From JABIAL01 sp964645825 (GTDB lineage: Bacteria; Patescibacteriota; Patescibacteriia; UBA1558; GWA2-36-10): 64,000 bases of DNA. Location: assembly GCA_964645825.1 (NCBI GenBank), contig CAZXZY010000001.1, positions 1-64,000 of the forward strand. The letters run 5' to 3'. A program made the position numbers and the translations under genes. Under the pieces are notes generated by a model. That model was not told where the DNA came from and did not search any database. It saw only the letters and a program-made list of their open reading frames with translations. Below are positions 35,302 through 43,535 of the stretch, piece after piece (position 1 is the stretch's first letter; each line of letters begins with the position of its first letter).

Positions 35302-35332
35302 AAAAACACTTGGAACCTACTTAGATTCCAAG
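35302..35332 (-). terminator. Terminator of the zinc-ribbon repeat gene
   Basis: Perfect stem CTTGGAA (35309-35315) and TTCCAAG (35326-35332), followed on the minus strand by TGTTTTTTTATT. Confidence 0.88.
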
Positions 35333-35354
35333 CGTAAATATGCTATGGCTGATA

Positions 35355-35990
35355 TTATGCTGATGTGTCTTCGGGCAAGAGTCTTTGAATGATGGCCAGG
35401 TTTGTTTTCAAGATCTCTTCCTTGATGTTATCACTAGTATTTTCCCATAATATATCAAATTCAACTCTATCGTAAAAAAGATCAGTAAACATTGCAGATA
35501 ATATCTTTATTGCAAGATCCTGTGGAGATGGCCCATGCTTATCAAGCCATTCCTGCAATAACGGCACGGTACTTTCTTTTGGAGCGGGATTAGAATCTTC
35601 CACGCTTGCCGTTTCCTCTGCTAAGAGTTGTTTAATAATAGCAAAGCTTGTTTGAAGAATTTTTTCACTAACAACAGGCTTAAAACTTTTCCACTTCTCT
35701 TCGAGTCCACTTCTGTTGTAGAAAAGATCATTAAATACTTCAAATAGTATTTTTTCTTCAAGATCCTGTGGAGGTGACTCATGCCTATTAAGCCATTCTT
35801 GCAATAACGGCACGGCATTGACAGAGAATTTGTCAGGATTACTGAACATCACACTGCAACCTTTACAGATGTGATATAATGTTTGGCGTTGAATATCACT
35901 TCCGGTTAGGCCATTATCTCTTGTCACTGTTGTATATCTATTGTGGCCACAGTTACGACATTTGAATTTAACCTCTAATTGCTTAGCCAT
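35355..35990 (-). CDS. Zinc-ribbon protein with a tandem-duplicated helical domain
   Basis: 211 aa from the ATG at 35990, chosen because GGAGG lies nine bases upstream; an upstream in-frame start at 36026 has no SD. Residues 11-45 form a four-Cys zinc ribbon (CRNC...CKGC). Two copies of a 71-residue all-helical unit follow (about 59-129 and 141-211), both starting VPLLQEWL and ending AIIKQLL or AIIQRLL. The copies are also close at DNA level, so the duplication is recent. No family is recognised; nucleic-acid or ribosome contact is possible. It is a one-gene unit with promoter, SD and terminator. Confidence 0.78.
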   Translation of the reverse strand: MAKQLEVKFKCRNCGHNRYTTVTRDNGLTGSDIQRQTLYHICKGCSVMFSNPDKFSVNAVPLLQEWLNRHESPPQDLEEKILFEVFNDLFYNRSGLEEKWKSFKPVVSEKILQTSFAIIKQLLAEETASVEDSNPAPKESTVPLLQEWLDKHGPSPQDLAIKILSAMFTDLFYDRVEFDILWENTSDNIKEEILKTNLAIIQRLLPEDTSA

Positions 35991-36044
35991 TTTAAAGATC
36001 CTCCATATTGTAAACACAGATTGCAAATGTACTTTTAATATAAT

Positions 36045-36073
36045 ATATTAGTATTTATCTAGTATTTTGTCAA
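36045..36073 (-). promoter_or_regulatory. Promoter of the zinc-ribbon repeat gene
   Basis: Minus strand: TTGACA (36068-36073), 17-bp spacer, TAATAT (36045-36050). The -35 directly abuts the palindromic element at 36075-36156. Confidence 0.65.
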
Positions 36074-36074
36074 G

Positions 36075-36156
36075 TTAACCCCTCCTAACCTCCCCTTGAC
36101 AAGGGAGGAATTTAATAATAAAAAGTCCCCCTGTTAAGGGGGATTTAGGGGGTTAA
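36075..36156. repeat. MITE-like palindromic element with terminal inverted repeats
   Basis: An 82-bp intergenic element. It begins TTAACCCC and ends GGGGTTAA. Inside are two hairpins: CCTCCCCTTG / CAAGGGAGG (one bulged base) and TCCCCCT-GTTA-AGGGGGA. It is far richer in GC than its surroundings. Similar C-rich/G-rich palindromes occur as scattered non-coding repeats in many bacteria, from memory. I see one copy in this window and no transposase. It separates the zinc-ribbon gene from the NUDIX gene. Confidence 0.78.
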
Positions 36157-36158
36157 AT

Positions 36159-36530
36159 TTATTTCATTAAATTAAAATGCCTGAGAGTTGGAATTATGTT
36201 TGGAGCTAGGTTTTCTGGTAAATTATCTATATCTAGCCATTGCCACTCTCTAATATCTTCACCGGGTTTTATCTCACCTACTCTTTCGGCCAACCAATGC
36301 ACTAAAATTATATCTTGAGTATCTTTTTTAGTGTAGCTAATAAAAGGCTCTGGATTGATAATTTTGATATCAATGCCCACTTCTTCTTTAGCTTCTCGCT
36401 TCGCACAATCTATTAATGACTCATTATTCTCTATTCTACCACCGCAAAATTTCCAAAAATCAGTATCACCATGTTGATCAAGTAATACTTTATTTTTTTC
36501 TACTATAACTGGTCCGGAAGCAATAATCAT
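36159..36530 (-). CDS. NUDIX hydrolase
   Basis: 123 aa, whole protein is one NUDIX domain. The NUDIX box is intact (GRIENNESLIDCAKREAKEE then VGI), matching Gx5Ex7REUxEExGU. It probably cleaves a nucleoside diphosphate-linked compound; the short length and CGGRIE variant resemble MutT/ADP-ribose-type enzymes but the substrate is open. It is three bases downstream of the AMP phosphorylase gene, which supports a role in nucleotide turnover. The 3' end lies two bases from the palindromic repeat. Confidence 0.9.
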   Translation of the reverse strand: MIIASGPVIVEKNKVLLDQHGDTDFWKFCGGRIENNESLIDCAKREAKEEVGIDIKIINPEPFISYTKKDTQDIILVHWLAERVGEIKPGEDIREWQWLDIDNLPENLAPNIIPTLRHFNLMK

Positions 36531-36533
36531 ATT

Positions 36534-38030
36534 TTATTTACCAATTTTAAATATAGATTTTTTTTCCAAAGCCTTAGAAGCTAGTTTGATTCTTTCTTTA
36601 TTACGAGCATATAGCGTAAATAAGCGCTCGCCTTTTTTAACTCTGTCACCGTATTCTTTATTAAGGTAAACACCGCCTAGTTGATCAGCTGGTGCACCTA
36701 AAATACGAGCGACAGTATTAATCATCTTATTGTCTGTAAAGCTAATAAGACCTGATTTTGGCGCATTAAAGTACTTCTTACAGGCACCAATAGTAATATC
36801 TTCAGGTCGAATTTCAGAATTTCCACCTTGAGCTTTAATGATTTCTTTCATTTTTTCCCAAGCCTGGCCATCCTCCAAAACTTTCCAAGCCATCTGCGCA
36901 CCTTTACCTTTTTTAGCTTTACCTGAAAGCTCTAATAACTCACCAGCCAAGTGAATAGATTTATTAGCTAAATCAGCTGGATAGTTATCTTTTTGTTGTA
37001 ATACCCTTAAGACATCTCTAGCTTCTAAGGCCGGCCCTACACCACGACCAACTGGATCTTCAGTTTGGATCATGATTACCTTTATTTTAATGCCAAATTT
37101 TTTAGCAATATATTTAAATTTTGTTTCCAAGTCTTTAGCTATTTTCATGTTAGGAATCTTGGTAGTTTTACCAACTGGCATGTCAATAACTAAATGAGTA
37201 ACTCCAGTGGCTACTTTTTTAGCCATAATACTAACTAACATCTTACTATACGGCTCTAAAGATAATGGGTAAGAAACTTTAAGAATCTTATCATCAGCTG
37301 GAGCCAAATTTAATCCTCCACCCCAAACTAGACAACCACCATGTTTTTTGACGATGCTTTTTATTTGCGCAGCCGTAAAAGACACCGGTGCTAAAACTTC
37401 CATTGTATCTGATGTGCCGGCTGGCGAAGTAATGGCTCTAGATGAAGTTTTAGGGATGGTCAGCCCTAAAGCAGCAATAATAGGAATAACAACCATAGTT
37501 GTTCTATTGCCAGCCAGTCCTCCAACAGAATGTTTATCGACTGTCATACCGGGAAATTTAAGCACTTCTCCAGTTTCGGCCATGGCCTTGGTCATGAAGT
37601 ACAGTTCTTCATTACTATATTCACGCATAAAACCAGAGGCTACAAAGTATGTAATCTCTGTTCTGGTCAATATGCCTGAAGAAATATCAGCAAAAATTTG
37701 ATGAAATTCATTGTAGGTCAGTTTTTTACCTAACAATCTCTTTTTTATAGCCTGTACTGACGGTGCTCTTTCTAAAAAATCCACTTCAACGATAGTGCTA
37801 ACAGGAATATTTCTATTTTGCCAAATATCTTTATATAAACCGATTTGTCCTGGTTTTATTCTTTTGGTAGAAGTATTAGCTTCAGCAATAATATTTTTGT
37901 TTTGCCAAGATATTCTAATTTTATCACCAGCTCTTATTCCATAACGACGAGCTTCGTCAACGTTTAATAAGGCAATGCTAGCTTGACCAGTTTTAATGTC
38001 TAACTTTTTTATTTTTAAGTAATACGGCAT
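36534..38030 (-). CDS. deoA: AMP phosphorylase (archaeal/CPR type thymidine phosphorylase family)
   Basis: Predicted to convert AMP and phosphate to adenine and ribose-1,5-bisphosphate, the first step of the AMP pathway that feeds RuBisCO in archaea and CPR bacteria. At 498 aa it has the extra N-terminal domain (residues about 1-85) absent from ordinary thymidine phosphorylase. Key motifs: MTVDKHSVGGLAGNRTTM and SSRAITSPAGTSDTMEVLAP. The KHSVGG form and extra domain favour AMP phosphorylase over DeoA/PdP. Ribose-1,5-bisphosphate isomerase and RuBisCO are not in this window. Confidence 0.9.
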   Translation of the reverse strand: MPYYLKIKKLDIKTGQASIALLNVDEARRYGIRAGDKIRISWQNKNIIAEANTSTKRIKPGQIGLYKDIWQNRNIPVSTIVEVDFLERAPSVQAIKKRLLGKKLTYNEFHQIFADISSGILTRTEITYFVASGFMREYSNEELYFMTKAMAETGEVLKFPGMTVDKHSVGGLAGNRTTMVVIPIIAALGLTIPKTSSRAITSPAGTSDTMEVLAPVSFTAAQIKSIVKKHGGCLVWGGGLNLAPADDKILKVSYPLSLEPYSKMLVSIMAKKVATGVTHLVIDMPVGKTTKIPNMKIAKDLETKFKYIAKKFGIKIKVIMIQTEDPVGRGVGPALEARDVLRVLQQKDNYPADLANKSIHLAGELLELSGKAKKGKGAQMAWKVLEDGQAWEKMKEIIKAQGGNSEIRPEDITIGACKKYFNAPKSGLISFTDNKMINTVARILGAPADQLGGVYLNKEYGDRVKKGERLFTLYARNKERIKLASKALEKKSIFKIGK

Positions 38031-38043
38031 TTATTTTTTTGGA

Positions 38044-39741
38044 TTAAAATTTAACAACTTCTCCTGGCCCCAAAATATTTTTATCATCTTTTTTTTCTTC
38101 TTGTTTTGGGACATCTTTTTTAAACTCTGGCTTTACTTTAAGCGCTTCGGCTAAGGAAATAAACTCCTCTTTGTTATCTTCTTTTTTCTCTTCTGATTGA
38201 CTAACTTTTTTGATACTAGAAGGAGAAGGAATTTTACCTTGCTTAGATAATTCTAAACACTTTTTACAATACACTGGTTTATTAGGATCTGGAATAAAGT
38301 TTATCTCTGTATGTGTGCCACAAAATGAGCAATCAACTTCTGCTAAAGGTTTCTTGATTCTAGTTTTTTTGTTAACTGGTTTTTTTTCAGAATTGCTACT
38401 TTGAGCTGTGACTGGGTATATTTTTTTAGCCGGTTTCTCTTCTGTTGCCGCTTCTTCGTGTTTATTTTCACTCCAACGAGTAATTCTCTCTTCAATTTCA
38501 TGTCTAGGACTAGCATATCTTTCGCGAGAAACAGCGATCACTTTATCTTTAATTTCTGGATTAACATAGCCTATATCTATTGGTGGTAAAGTAATAGCTG
38601 AAAATCCTTGTGAAGCTACACCATCGATCATTAATTTGAGATAAGTTTCATATTTAGTTAAATTAACTAAATCGTATTGAGTAAAAGTAGGAAAAAATTC
38701 TTTTTCCAAAAATTCAGCATCAGTAGCACCAACTCTAAAAGTAACTATAGTGCCAACATTGCCAAAAACGGCAGCCGTAACCATTTCATCAACTTGTTCA
38801 ATATATTGGTGAGCCAAAATTAAATTAAGACGATACTTACGCGCCTCGGATAAAATACCAGCAAATGATTCAGTGGCAAAATTTTGAAACTCATCAACAT
38901 ATAAATAAAAATCTTTACGTTCATTTTCTGGAATATTTACTCGACTCATAGCGGCTAATTGAATCTTGGTGATCATCATAGCACCTAATAAGGCCGAGTT
39001 ATCTTCACCTACCCTACCTTTAGCCAAATTCATCAATAAGATTTTTTGATTATCCATGATTTCACGCATAGTAAAAGAAGATTTAGGTTGGCCCAAAATA
39101 TTTCTAATCAAAGCAGAAGATAAGAATCGACCAACCTTATTTTGAATCGGTGCGATGGCTTCTGATTGAAATTTGTCCGGATACTTTGAGTATTCATCAA
39201 CCCAAAAAGATTTGACTACTGGATCAGTAACTTGGTCAATTACTTTTTTTCTAAAAGGCTTATCAACTAACATTCGCATGATGCCTAATAATGTAGAACC
39301 TGGATACTCTAATAAGGCAGAAATAGTATGATGTAAAACATATTCTAAACGAGGCCCCCAAGAGTCAGCCCAGATTTTTTTAAACACTCCAATCAAACCA
39401 GAAACTACCAAATGTCTTTCTGCTTCATTGACGTTTTCCAAAACATTAAAGGCTATGGGAAAATCCAAATCAGCTGGGTTAACATAAACCACATCATTAA
39501 TACGATCAGCTGGAATATACTCAATAACTTTTTCTACTAAATCTCCATGTGGATCAATCACGCAAACACCCTTGCCAGCCTGAATGTCCTGAATAATCAT
39601 ATTTTCCAAAACTGTCGATTTGCCCATGCCAGTTTTTCCAATAAAATACATATGGCGACGGCGGTCGTCAGTCTTGATACCAAACTTTGTTTGGGAATTA
39701 CGAAAGTTTGTCTTAGCAAAAAAAGTTATATTTTGACTCAT
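38044..39741 (-). CDS. TraG/VirD4-like ATPase with C-terminal zinc finger (split form)
   Basis: 565 aa soluble FtsK/HerA-type ATPase. Walker A GKTGMGKSTVLEN (35-47), VCVIDPHGDLVEKV, Walker B FYLYVDEFQNFAT and the LILAHQYIEQ sensor region are typical of TraD/TraG coupling proteins. Near the C terminus a four-Cys site (CSFCG...CKKCLE) is followed by an acidic/Lys-rich tail. It lacks membrane helices; these are supplied by the gene just upstream, six bases away. Together the pair matches the domain order of the single 820-aa protein at 49411-51873. No relaxase or mating-pore gene is seen, so the substrate is unknown. Confidence 0.86.
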   Translation of the reverse strand: MSQNITFFAKTNFRNSQTKFGIKTDDRRRHMYFIGKTGMGKSTVLENMIIQDIQAGKGVCVIDPHGDLVEKVIEYIPADRINDVVYVNPADLDFPIAFNVLENVNEAERHLVVSGLIGVFKKIWADSWGPRLEYVLHHTISALLEYPGSTLLGIMRMLVDKPFRKKVIDQVTDPVVKSFWVDEYSKYPDKFQSEAIAPIQNKVGRFLSSALIRNILGQPKSSFTMREIMDNQKILLMNLAKGRVGEDNSALLGAMMITKIQLAAMSRVNIPENERKDFYLYVDEFQNFATESFAGILSEARKYRLNLILAHQYIEQVDEMVTAAVFGNVGTIVTFRVGATDAEFLEKEFFPTFTQYDLVNLTKYETYLKLMIDGVASQGFSAITLPPIDIGYVNPEIKDKVIAVSRERYASPRHEIEERITRWSENKHEEAATEEKPAKKIYPVTAQSSNSEKKPVNKKTRIKKPLAEVDCSFCGTHTEINFIPDPNKPVYCKKCLELSKQGKIPSPSSIKKVSQSEEKKEDNKEEFISLAEALKVKPEFKKDVPKQEEKKDDKNILGPGEVVKF

Positions 39742-39747
39742 ATATTA

Positions 39748-41277
39748 TTATATTGGTAGATTAGTTGGCGGCCCTCCTTTTGTGCCCGAGGCATTGATAA
39801 CATCGCTCTTTGGTAGTTTTACTGTTTCTACGTCTTCTTTTCTTTCAGTTTTGTCTTTAGCAAATCTATCTTCAAAGTAATCATTATCTAGATCTACTGT
39901 AAATTCAGGTTGTTTGTTTAGTTGTACTTTAAGATTCTCTGACTCAGATTCATCCAAATCACTGATACCAAGAGAAGCTGGTAAACTTGAAGGTGCTTGA
40001 GATTTTTTGGTTTCTGTTCTTTTTAATAGTGGTGTTCGTATTTCCATACCAGGAAAATGCCATAAAGTAGCTAGTTCTTCAGTGTTTAAAATAAAACTAC
40101 TATGCCCAGCTGCACCACTACGGCCTTTGTATGCTTTAACTAATGCAGATTTACGTTTTTTTGCTCGATATTTAGTAAACCAATAATTAACTGAGGTTTT
40201 GGTTCTTGGATCAGGATAAAAACCATTTAAATTCAAGTCAGCAAACTGCTTAACGGCACCAAAGACTGACGAGACCGCTCTATTTGGTGAATAGTCTTCT
40301 AGGGGCGCAAGGTATATTAATCTAATTTTACACTCAAAACCCATCTTGGAAGCCTTATTCTGGATTGCTTCAATGCTATCTTTTTCACCTGGAGTCAAAT
40401 GAAGCATCATGCTAGGCAGCTCATCTTTTTCATTGCTCTCTTTCCATAAAGGAAAAATAAACTCGCCTATTTTATCCATGCTATTGGTAATCCAGTCAAC
40501 TACTTCATTGGGTTTACTGGTTTTTTCTTTAATTTTTTTTCCAGCCAATTTTAAGGCCATGTTTTGAGATTCCTGAACCCATTCAAAACCAGTTGGCTTT
40601 ACTAGAATTTGAAACCAAATTTGCTCACCAACATGAATTTTACTCATCGTTTCCAGTATCGCAGCCAAAGGATCTTTGTATTCACCACTAACCTTATCTT
40701 CAAAAGCAGGATAAGTTTTGATTGGAAAAGCTTGATGGGACACCGGAATTATTTCACTGCCCCATATATTGTATGTATCGTCTGGATAATCTTCTGGCGC
40801 CCAATCAACATAATCATCGACTTCAGTTATTTCTGCATCTGGATATTGTGAGTAAATAGAGCTTTCTACCACATCTCGATATTGAGATGGTGTACGGATC
40901 AAAAATTGAACATATCCATCAATACTGACAATTTCAAAAGAAAAAGACAACTGAAAAATACCAGCCCAATAGTCATCTACTTTACTCAAAGGTGCATGAG
41001 CACCAGAAATAGTAGAAAATAATTGTTCTACTGCTTTTGGAGTTTGTTCATGCTCTTTGGGTATGTCAACAGCTAATAAAATAAACTTGTTGCTGGCAAA
41101 CCATTTATTTTGTTTATTAAATAGCCACAACCAATATCCCTGAACAATAAAAAGAATAACAAATAAAACCCAGCCGCCATGACTAAAAAGATACCAGATA
41201 GCATAGGCTGGTCCTTGATCGGCTGCGGCAAAAAGTGGCGCGAAGTCGATAACGAAATTTATTATTTCTATCTGCAT
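39748..41277 (-). CDS. Membrane partner of the TraG-like ATPase, unknown family
   Basis: 509 aa with one or two N-terminal membrane helices (residues about 25-50, GWVLFVILFIVQGYWLWLF), then a large cytosolic part. It contains AFPIKTYPAFEDK and IWFQILVKPTGFEWVQESQNMALK, which line up with PIKTYPSFSNDP and VQYIFRSAPKKWHARARKII in the N-terminal half of the 820-aa ATPase. This suggests it is the detached membrane/adaptor domain of that system. The C-terminal 90 residues are Lys/Glu-rich and disordered. It starts a two-gene unit behind a TTGTTT-N18-TATAAT promoter. Confidence 0.72.
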   Translation of the reverse strand: MQIEIINFVIDFAPLFAAADQGPAYAIWYLFSHGGWVLFVILFIVQGYWLWLFNKQNKWFASNKFILLAVDIPKEHEQTPKAVEQLFSTISGAHAPLSKVDDYWAGIFQLSFSFEIVSIDGYVQFLIRTPSQYRDVVESSIYSQYPDAEITEVDDYVDWAPEDYPDDTYNIWGSEIIPVSHQAFPIKTYPAFEDKVSGEYKDPLAAILETMSKIHVGEQIWFQILVKPTGFEWVQESQNMALKLAGKKIKEKTSKPNEVVDWITNSMDKIGEFIFPLWKESNEKDELPSMMLHLTPGEKDSIEAIQNKASKMGFECKIRLIYLAPLEDYSPNRAVSSVFGAVKQFADLNLNGFYPDPRTKTSVNYWFTKYRAKKRKSALVKAYKGRSGAAGHSSFILNTEELATLWHFPGMEIRTPLLKRTETKKSQAPSSLPASLGISDLDESESENLKVQLNKQPEFTVDLDNDYFEDRFAKDKTERKEDVETVKLPKSDVINASGTKGGPPTNLPI

Positions 41278-41321
41278 TCAAAAATAATTATTTTTATTTT
41301 TAGCTATAGATATTATAGCTT

Positions 41322-41351
41322 ATTATACCATTTTTTTAAAGCTAGAAACAA
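41322..41351 (-). promoter_or_regulatory. Promoter of the split TraG-like unit
   Basis: Minus strand: TTGTTT (41346-41351), 18-bp spacer, TATAAT (41322-41327) with TGG before it. Confidence 0.65.
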
Positions 41352-41356
41352 AATAA

Positions 41357-41382
41357 CTCGCTATTAAAAAATGTTTAGCGAG
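41357..41382 (-). terminator. Terminator of the sigma-4/HTH gene
   Basis: Minus strand: CTCGCTA, loop, TAGCGAG (41357-41363 / 41376-41382), followed by TTATTTTG. Confidence 0.7.
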
Positions 41383-41417
41383 CCATTCTGTCATTATAAG
41401 TATGAGAGTGAAGCATT

Positions 41418-42521
41418 TTAAGCTTCTTTTAGTAAATATCTACCTTTTTCATCTCTAGCAAAACGATCTTTATTCATTAAGGCTAGGGCAATAGTGGTTT
41501 CTTTAATCAACCTCTTGTCTAGAACGGCAGCAATAATTTCTTTTTTGCTCATTGGGCGGCCAATTTCATTTAAAATTTCAGCAATTACATCAGCAACTAC
41601 ACCAGGTTTATAACCCCATTCTTTTAGGGCATAAATACCACGGCCCACTAAAACATATTTTTTATCTAAGATTAATTCATTGTGAATGGTAGCTGGATAA
41701 GCTTTACGTTGATCAAATTCCATCTTATTGATAGTTTCTGCGATCTCAGTAAAATGCAATGGCTTACTTTCTTTACGCAAGACAATATAGATTTTGTCAT
41801 TCATGCGTTTTGGAGTGATACTTGGCCATTCGGCTAAACCCCACTCTTCGTAAGGATTATTTTCAATCTTTTTGGTAATGTCCAAAAAGTTAACTACCAT
41901 TTTATCATTTAAATCATCATTGCTAGAAAAAAAGTTGGCTTGAGTGATTTTTTTGATCAAGTCTTCTAAAATAACTGTATCTTTATGCTCATGAATCAAT
42001 TGACGAATGTCATCAATAACCTTATCAAAAAAGTCGATAGAAGCTTCTGGTGTTTTCCAAAAACTATAAACTTTTTTACTTTCTTTTACAAAATGAAAAC
42101 GATGATTTAAGAGTTGGTTCAAGACAAAGTTAATAGCAGCTTTATTTTCAGCTGTTGCTCCAGGCACAACTAACAATTCTTTAATCAAGTTTTCTTCCGA
42201 CATCATGCCACCATGCTCATTTAAGATAGCATTGGCAATATCTTCAATCTGTTTCAAGAAGTTTTGATCAAAGTTTTTGATAATTTTCTTTAGTGCACTG
42301 TTTTCAATTTGACGTACTCTTTCACGAGTAATACTGTATTGACGGCCAATTTCTTCTAGTGTTTTTTTCTTAAAGCCGGCCAATCCATGTCGCATCTTCA
42401 AAATCTCTTGCTCACGTTCAGATAATACCTCCAAAATACGCTCAACAGTTTGAGCGGGATTGAACTCTGACAAATGAGAGAGTTGTTGTGCAGTCATAAC
42501 TTGGTCTAAAATAGAACCCAT
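41418..42521 (-). CDS. Sigma-70 region 4-like protein with C-terminal winged helices (HARE-HTH type)
   Basis: 367 aa putative transcription regulator. Residues about 25-85 match sigma-70 region 4 (ILEVLSEREQEILKMRHGL, LEEIGRQYSITRERVRQIE), the -35-reading helix-turn-helix. There is no sigma region 2 or 3, so it cannot be a normal sigma factor. Residues about 235-300 (KPLHFTEIAETINKM, GRGIYALKEWG) and 305-365 look like HARE-HTH/winged-helix units. A similar architecture is known to me only as unnamed CPR proteins. It has a near-consensus promoter and its own terminator. Confidence 0.8.
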   Translation of the reverse strand: MGSILDQVMTAQQLSHLSEFNPAQTVERILEVLSEREQEILKMRHGLAGFKKKTLEEIGRQYSITRERVRQIENSALKKIIKNFDQNFLKQIEDIANAILNEHGGMMSEENLIKELLVVPGATAENKAAINFVLNQLLNHRFHFVKESKKVYSFWKTPEASIDFFDKVIDDIRQLIHEHKDTVILEDLIKKITQANFFSSNDDLNDKMVVNFLDITKKIENNPYEEWGLAEWPSITPKRMNDKIYIVLRKESKPLHFTEIAETINKMEFDQRKAYPATIHNELILDKKYVLVGRGIYALKEWGYKPGVVADVIAEILNEIGRPMSKKEIIAAVLDKRLIKETTIALALMNKDRFARDEKGRYLLKEA

Positions 42522-42551
42522 AAGTTTGTTTCATTTATTTAAATCTCTTCC

Positions 42552-42580
42552 ATAATAACATATTTATCAGAAAAAGTCAA
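42552..42580 (-). promoter_or_regulatory. Promoter of the sigma-4/HTH gene
   Basis: Minus strand: TTGACT (42575-42580), 17-bp spacer, TATTAT (42552-42557) with TGT before it. The -35 is formed by the last bases of the upstream terminator stem. Confidence 0.8.
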
Positions 42581-42608
42581 CCCTATTAACGGTCTGTCAA
42601 TAGGGTTG
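42578..42608 (-). terminator. Terminator of the secDF transcript
   Basis: Perfect 10-bp stem CAACCCTATT / AATAGGGTTG (42578-42587 and 42599-42608) then ACTTTTTC on the minus strand. It overlaps the next promoter by three bases. Confidence 0.82.
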
Positions 42609-42634
42609 AGATATTTGGCTAATTTTAGCTAAAA

Positions 42635-43534
42635 TTAAGCTTTTTTGTTCCAAAGAGATAATAGTGGCGAAGCAACGAAGATTGAGGAATAAGTACCAAT
42701 AATGACACCTAAAATCAAGGCTAAAACGAAGTATTTAATACTCTCTCCGCCAAATATATAGATAGCTAGCAATACAAATAGGGTTGTTACCGAGGTATTT
42801 ATAGATCGGACAATAGTTTGGTTCACGCTAAGGTTGACAATTTCATCAAAAGCTTGGTTTTGTACTTTAAATAGGTTTTCACGAGTTCTATCAAAAGTAA
42901 CTATGGTATCATGAATGGAAAAACCTAAAATAGTAAGCAAAGCAGTTACGAATAAGGTATCAATCTCAACATTGGCCACTTGACCCAAAATTGCAAATAT
43001 ACCAGTAACAATTAAAATATCGTGTGCCAAAGCAATGATTGCTGAAATACCGTATTTCCAAGAAGCAACTGGCTTAGAAACCTGTCTAAAAGCATAAGCA
43101 ATATAAAAGACAATAAATAATAACACTATAACAATGGCTTCAATGGCCTTGCTTTTTAATTCTTGACCAATAGTTGGCCCAATAGATTCAAATCTTAATT
43201 CAGTAAGAGCCGCAGCTTGTTCATCAATTTGAATATTTTTTAGATTACTTAAAATCTTTTGATGCACATCTTCACTGACGTCTTCAAAACGTAAAAAGAA
43301 ATTTTGTTCTCCAGTAGGCTGAATACGGATACTTTGTAATTCTAAGGGCGTTAGCGACTCCTCTACTTGAGCGATACTTGGTCGGGTTGTTTCATAGGAT
43401 ACTTCTAATAAACTACCACCAGTAAAATCAATGCCTAGTTTTAAACCAAAAATGGCTAGCGCGGCAATGCTCAGTGCTACTAAAATACCAGAAAAAGTAA
43501 ACCAGTATTTTTTATTTTTAATAATGTTATACAT
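42635..43534 (-). CDS. secF: Protein translocase subunit SecF
   Basis: 299 aa, six membrane helices expected. Signatures: LGIDFTGGSLLEVSYE after the first helix and the RND-type helices with LTILGFSIHDTIVTFDR, which contains the conserved Asp/Arg of the proton path. It works with SecD to pull translocated proteins off SecYEG using the proton motive force. It lies one base after secD. Confidence 0.97.
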   Translation of the reverse strand: MYNIIKNKKYWFTFSGILVALSIAALAIFGLKLGIDFTGGSLLEVSYETTRPSIAQVEESLTPLELQSIRIQPTGEQNFFLRFEDVSEDVHQKILSNLKNIQIDEQAAALTELRFESIGPTIGQELKSKAIEAIVIVLLFIVFYIAYAFRQVSKPVASWKYGISAIIALAHDILIVTGIFAILGQVANVEIDTLFVTALLTILGFSIHDTIVTFDRTRENLFKVQNQAFDEIVNLSVNQTIVRSINTSVTTLFVLLAIYIFGGESIKYFVLALILGVIIGTYSSIFVASPLLSLWNKKA

Positions 43535-43535
43535 A

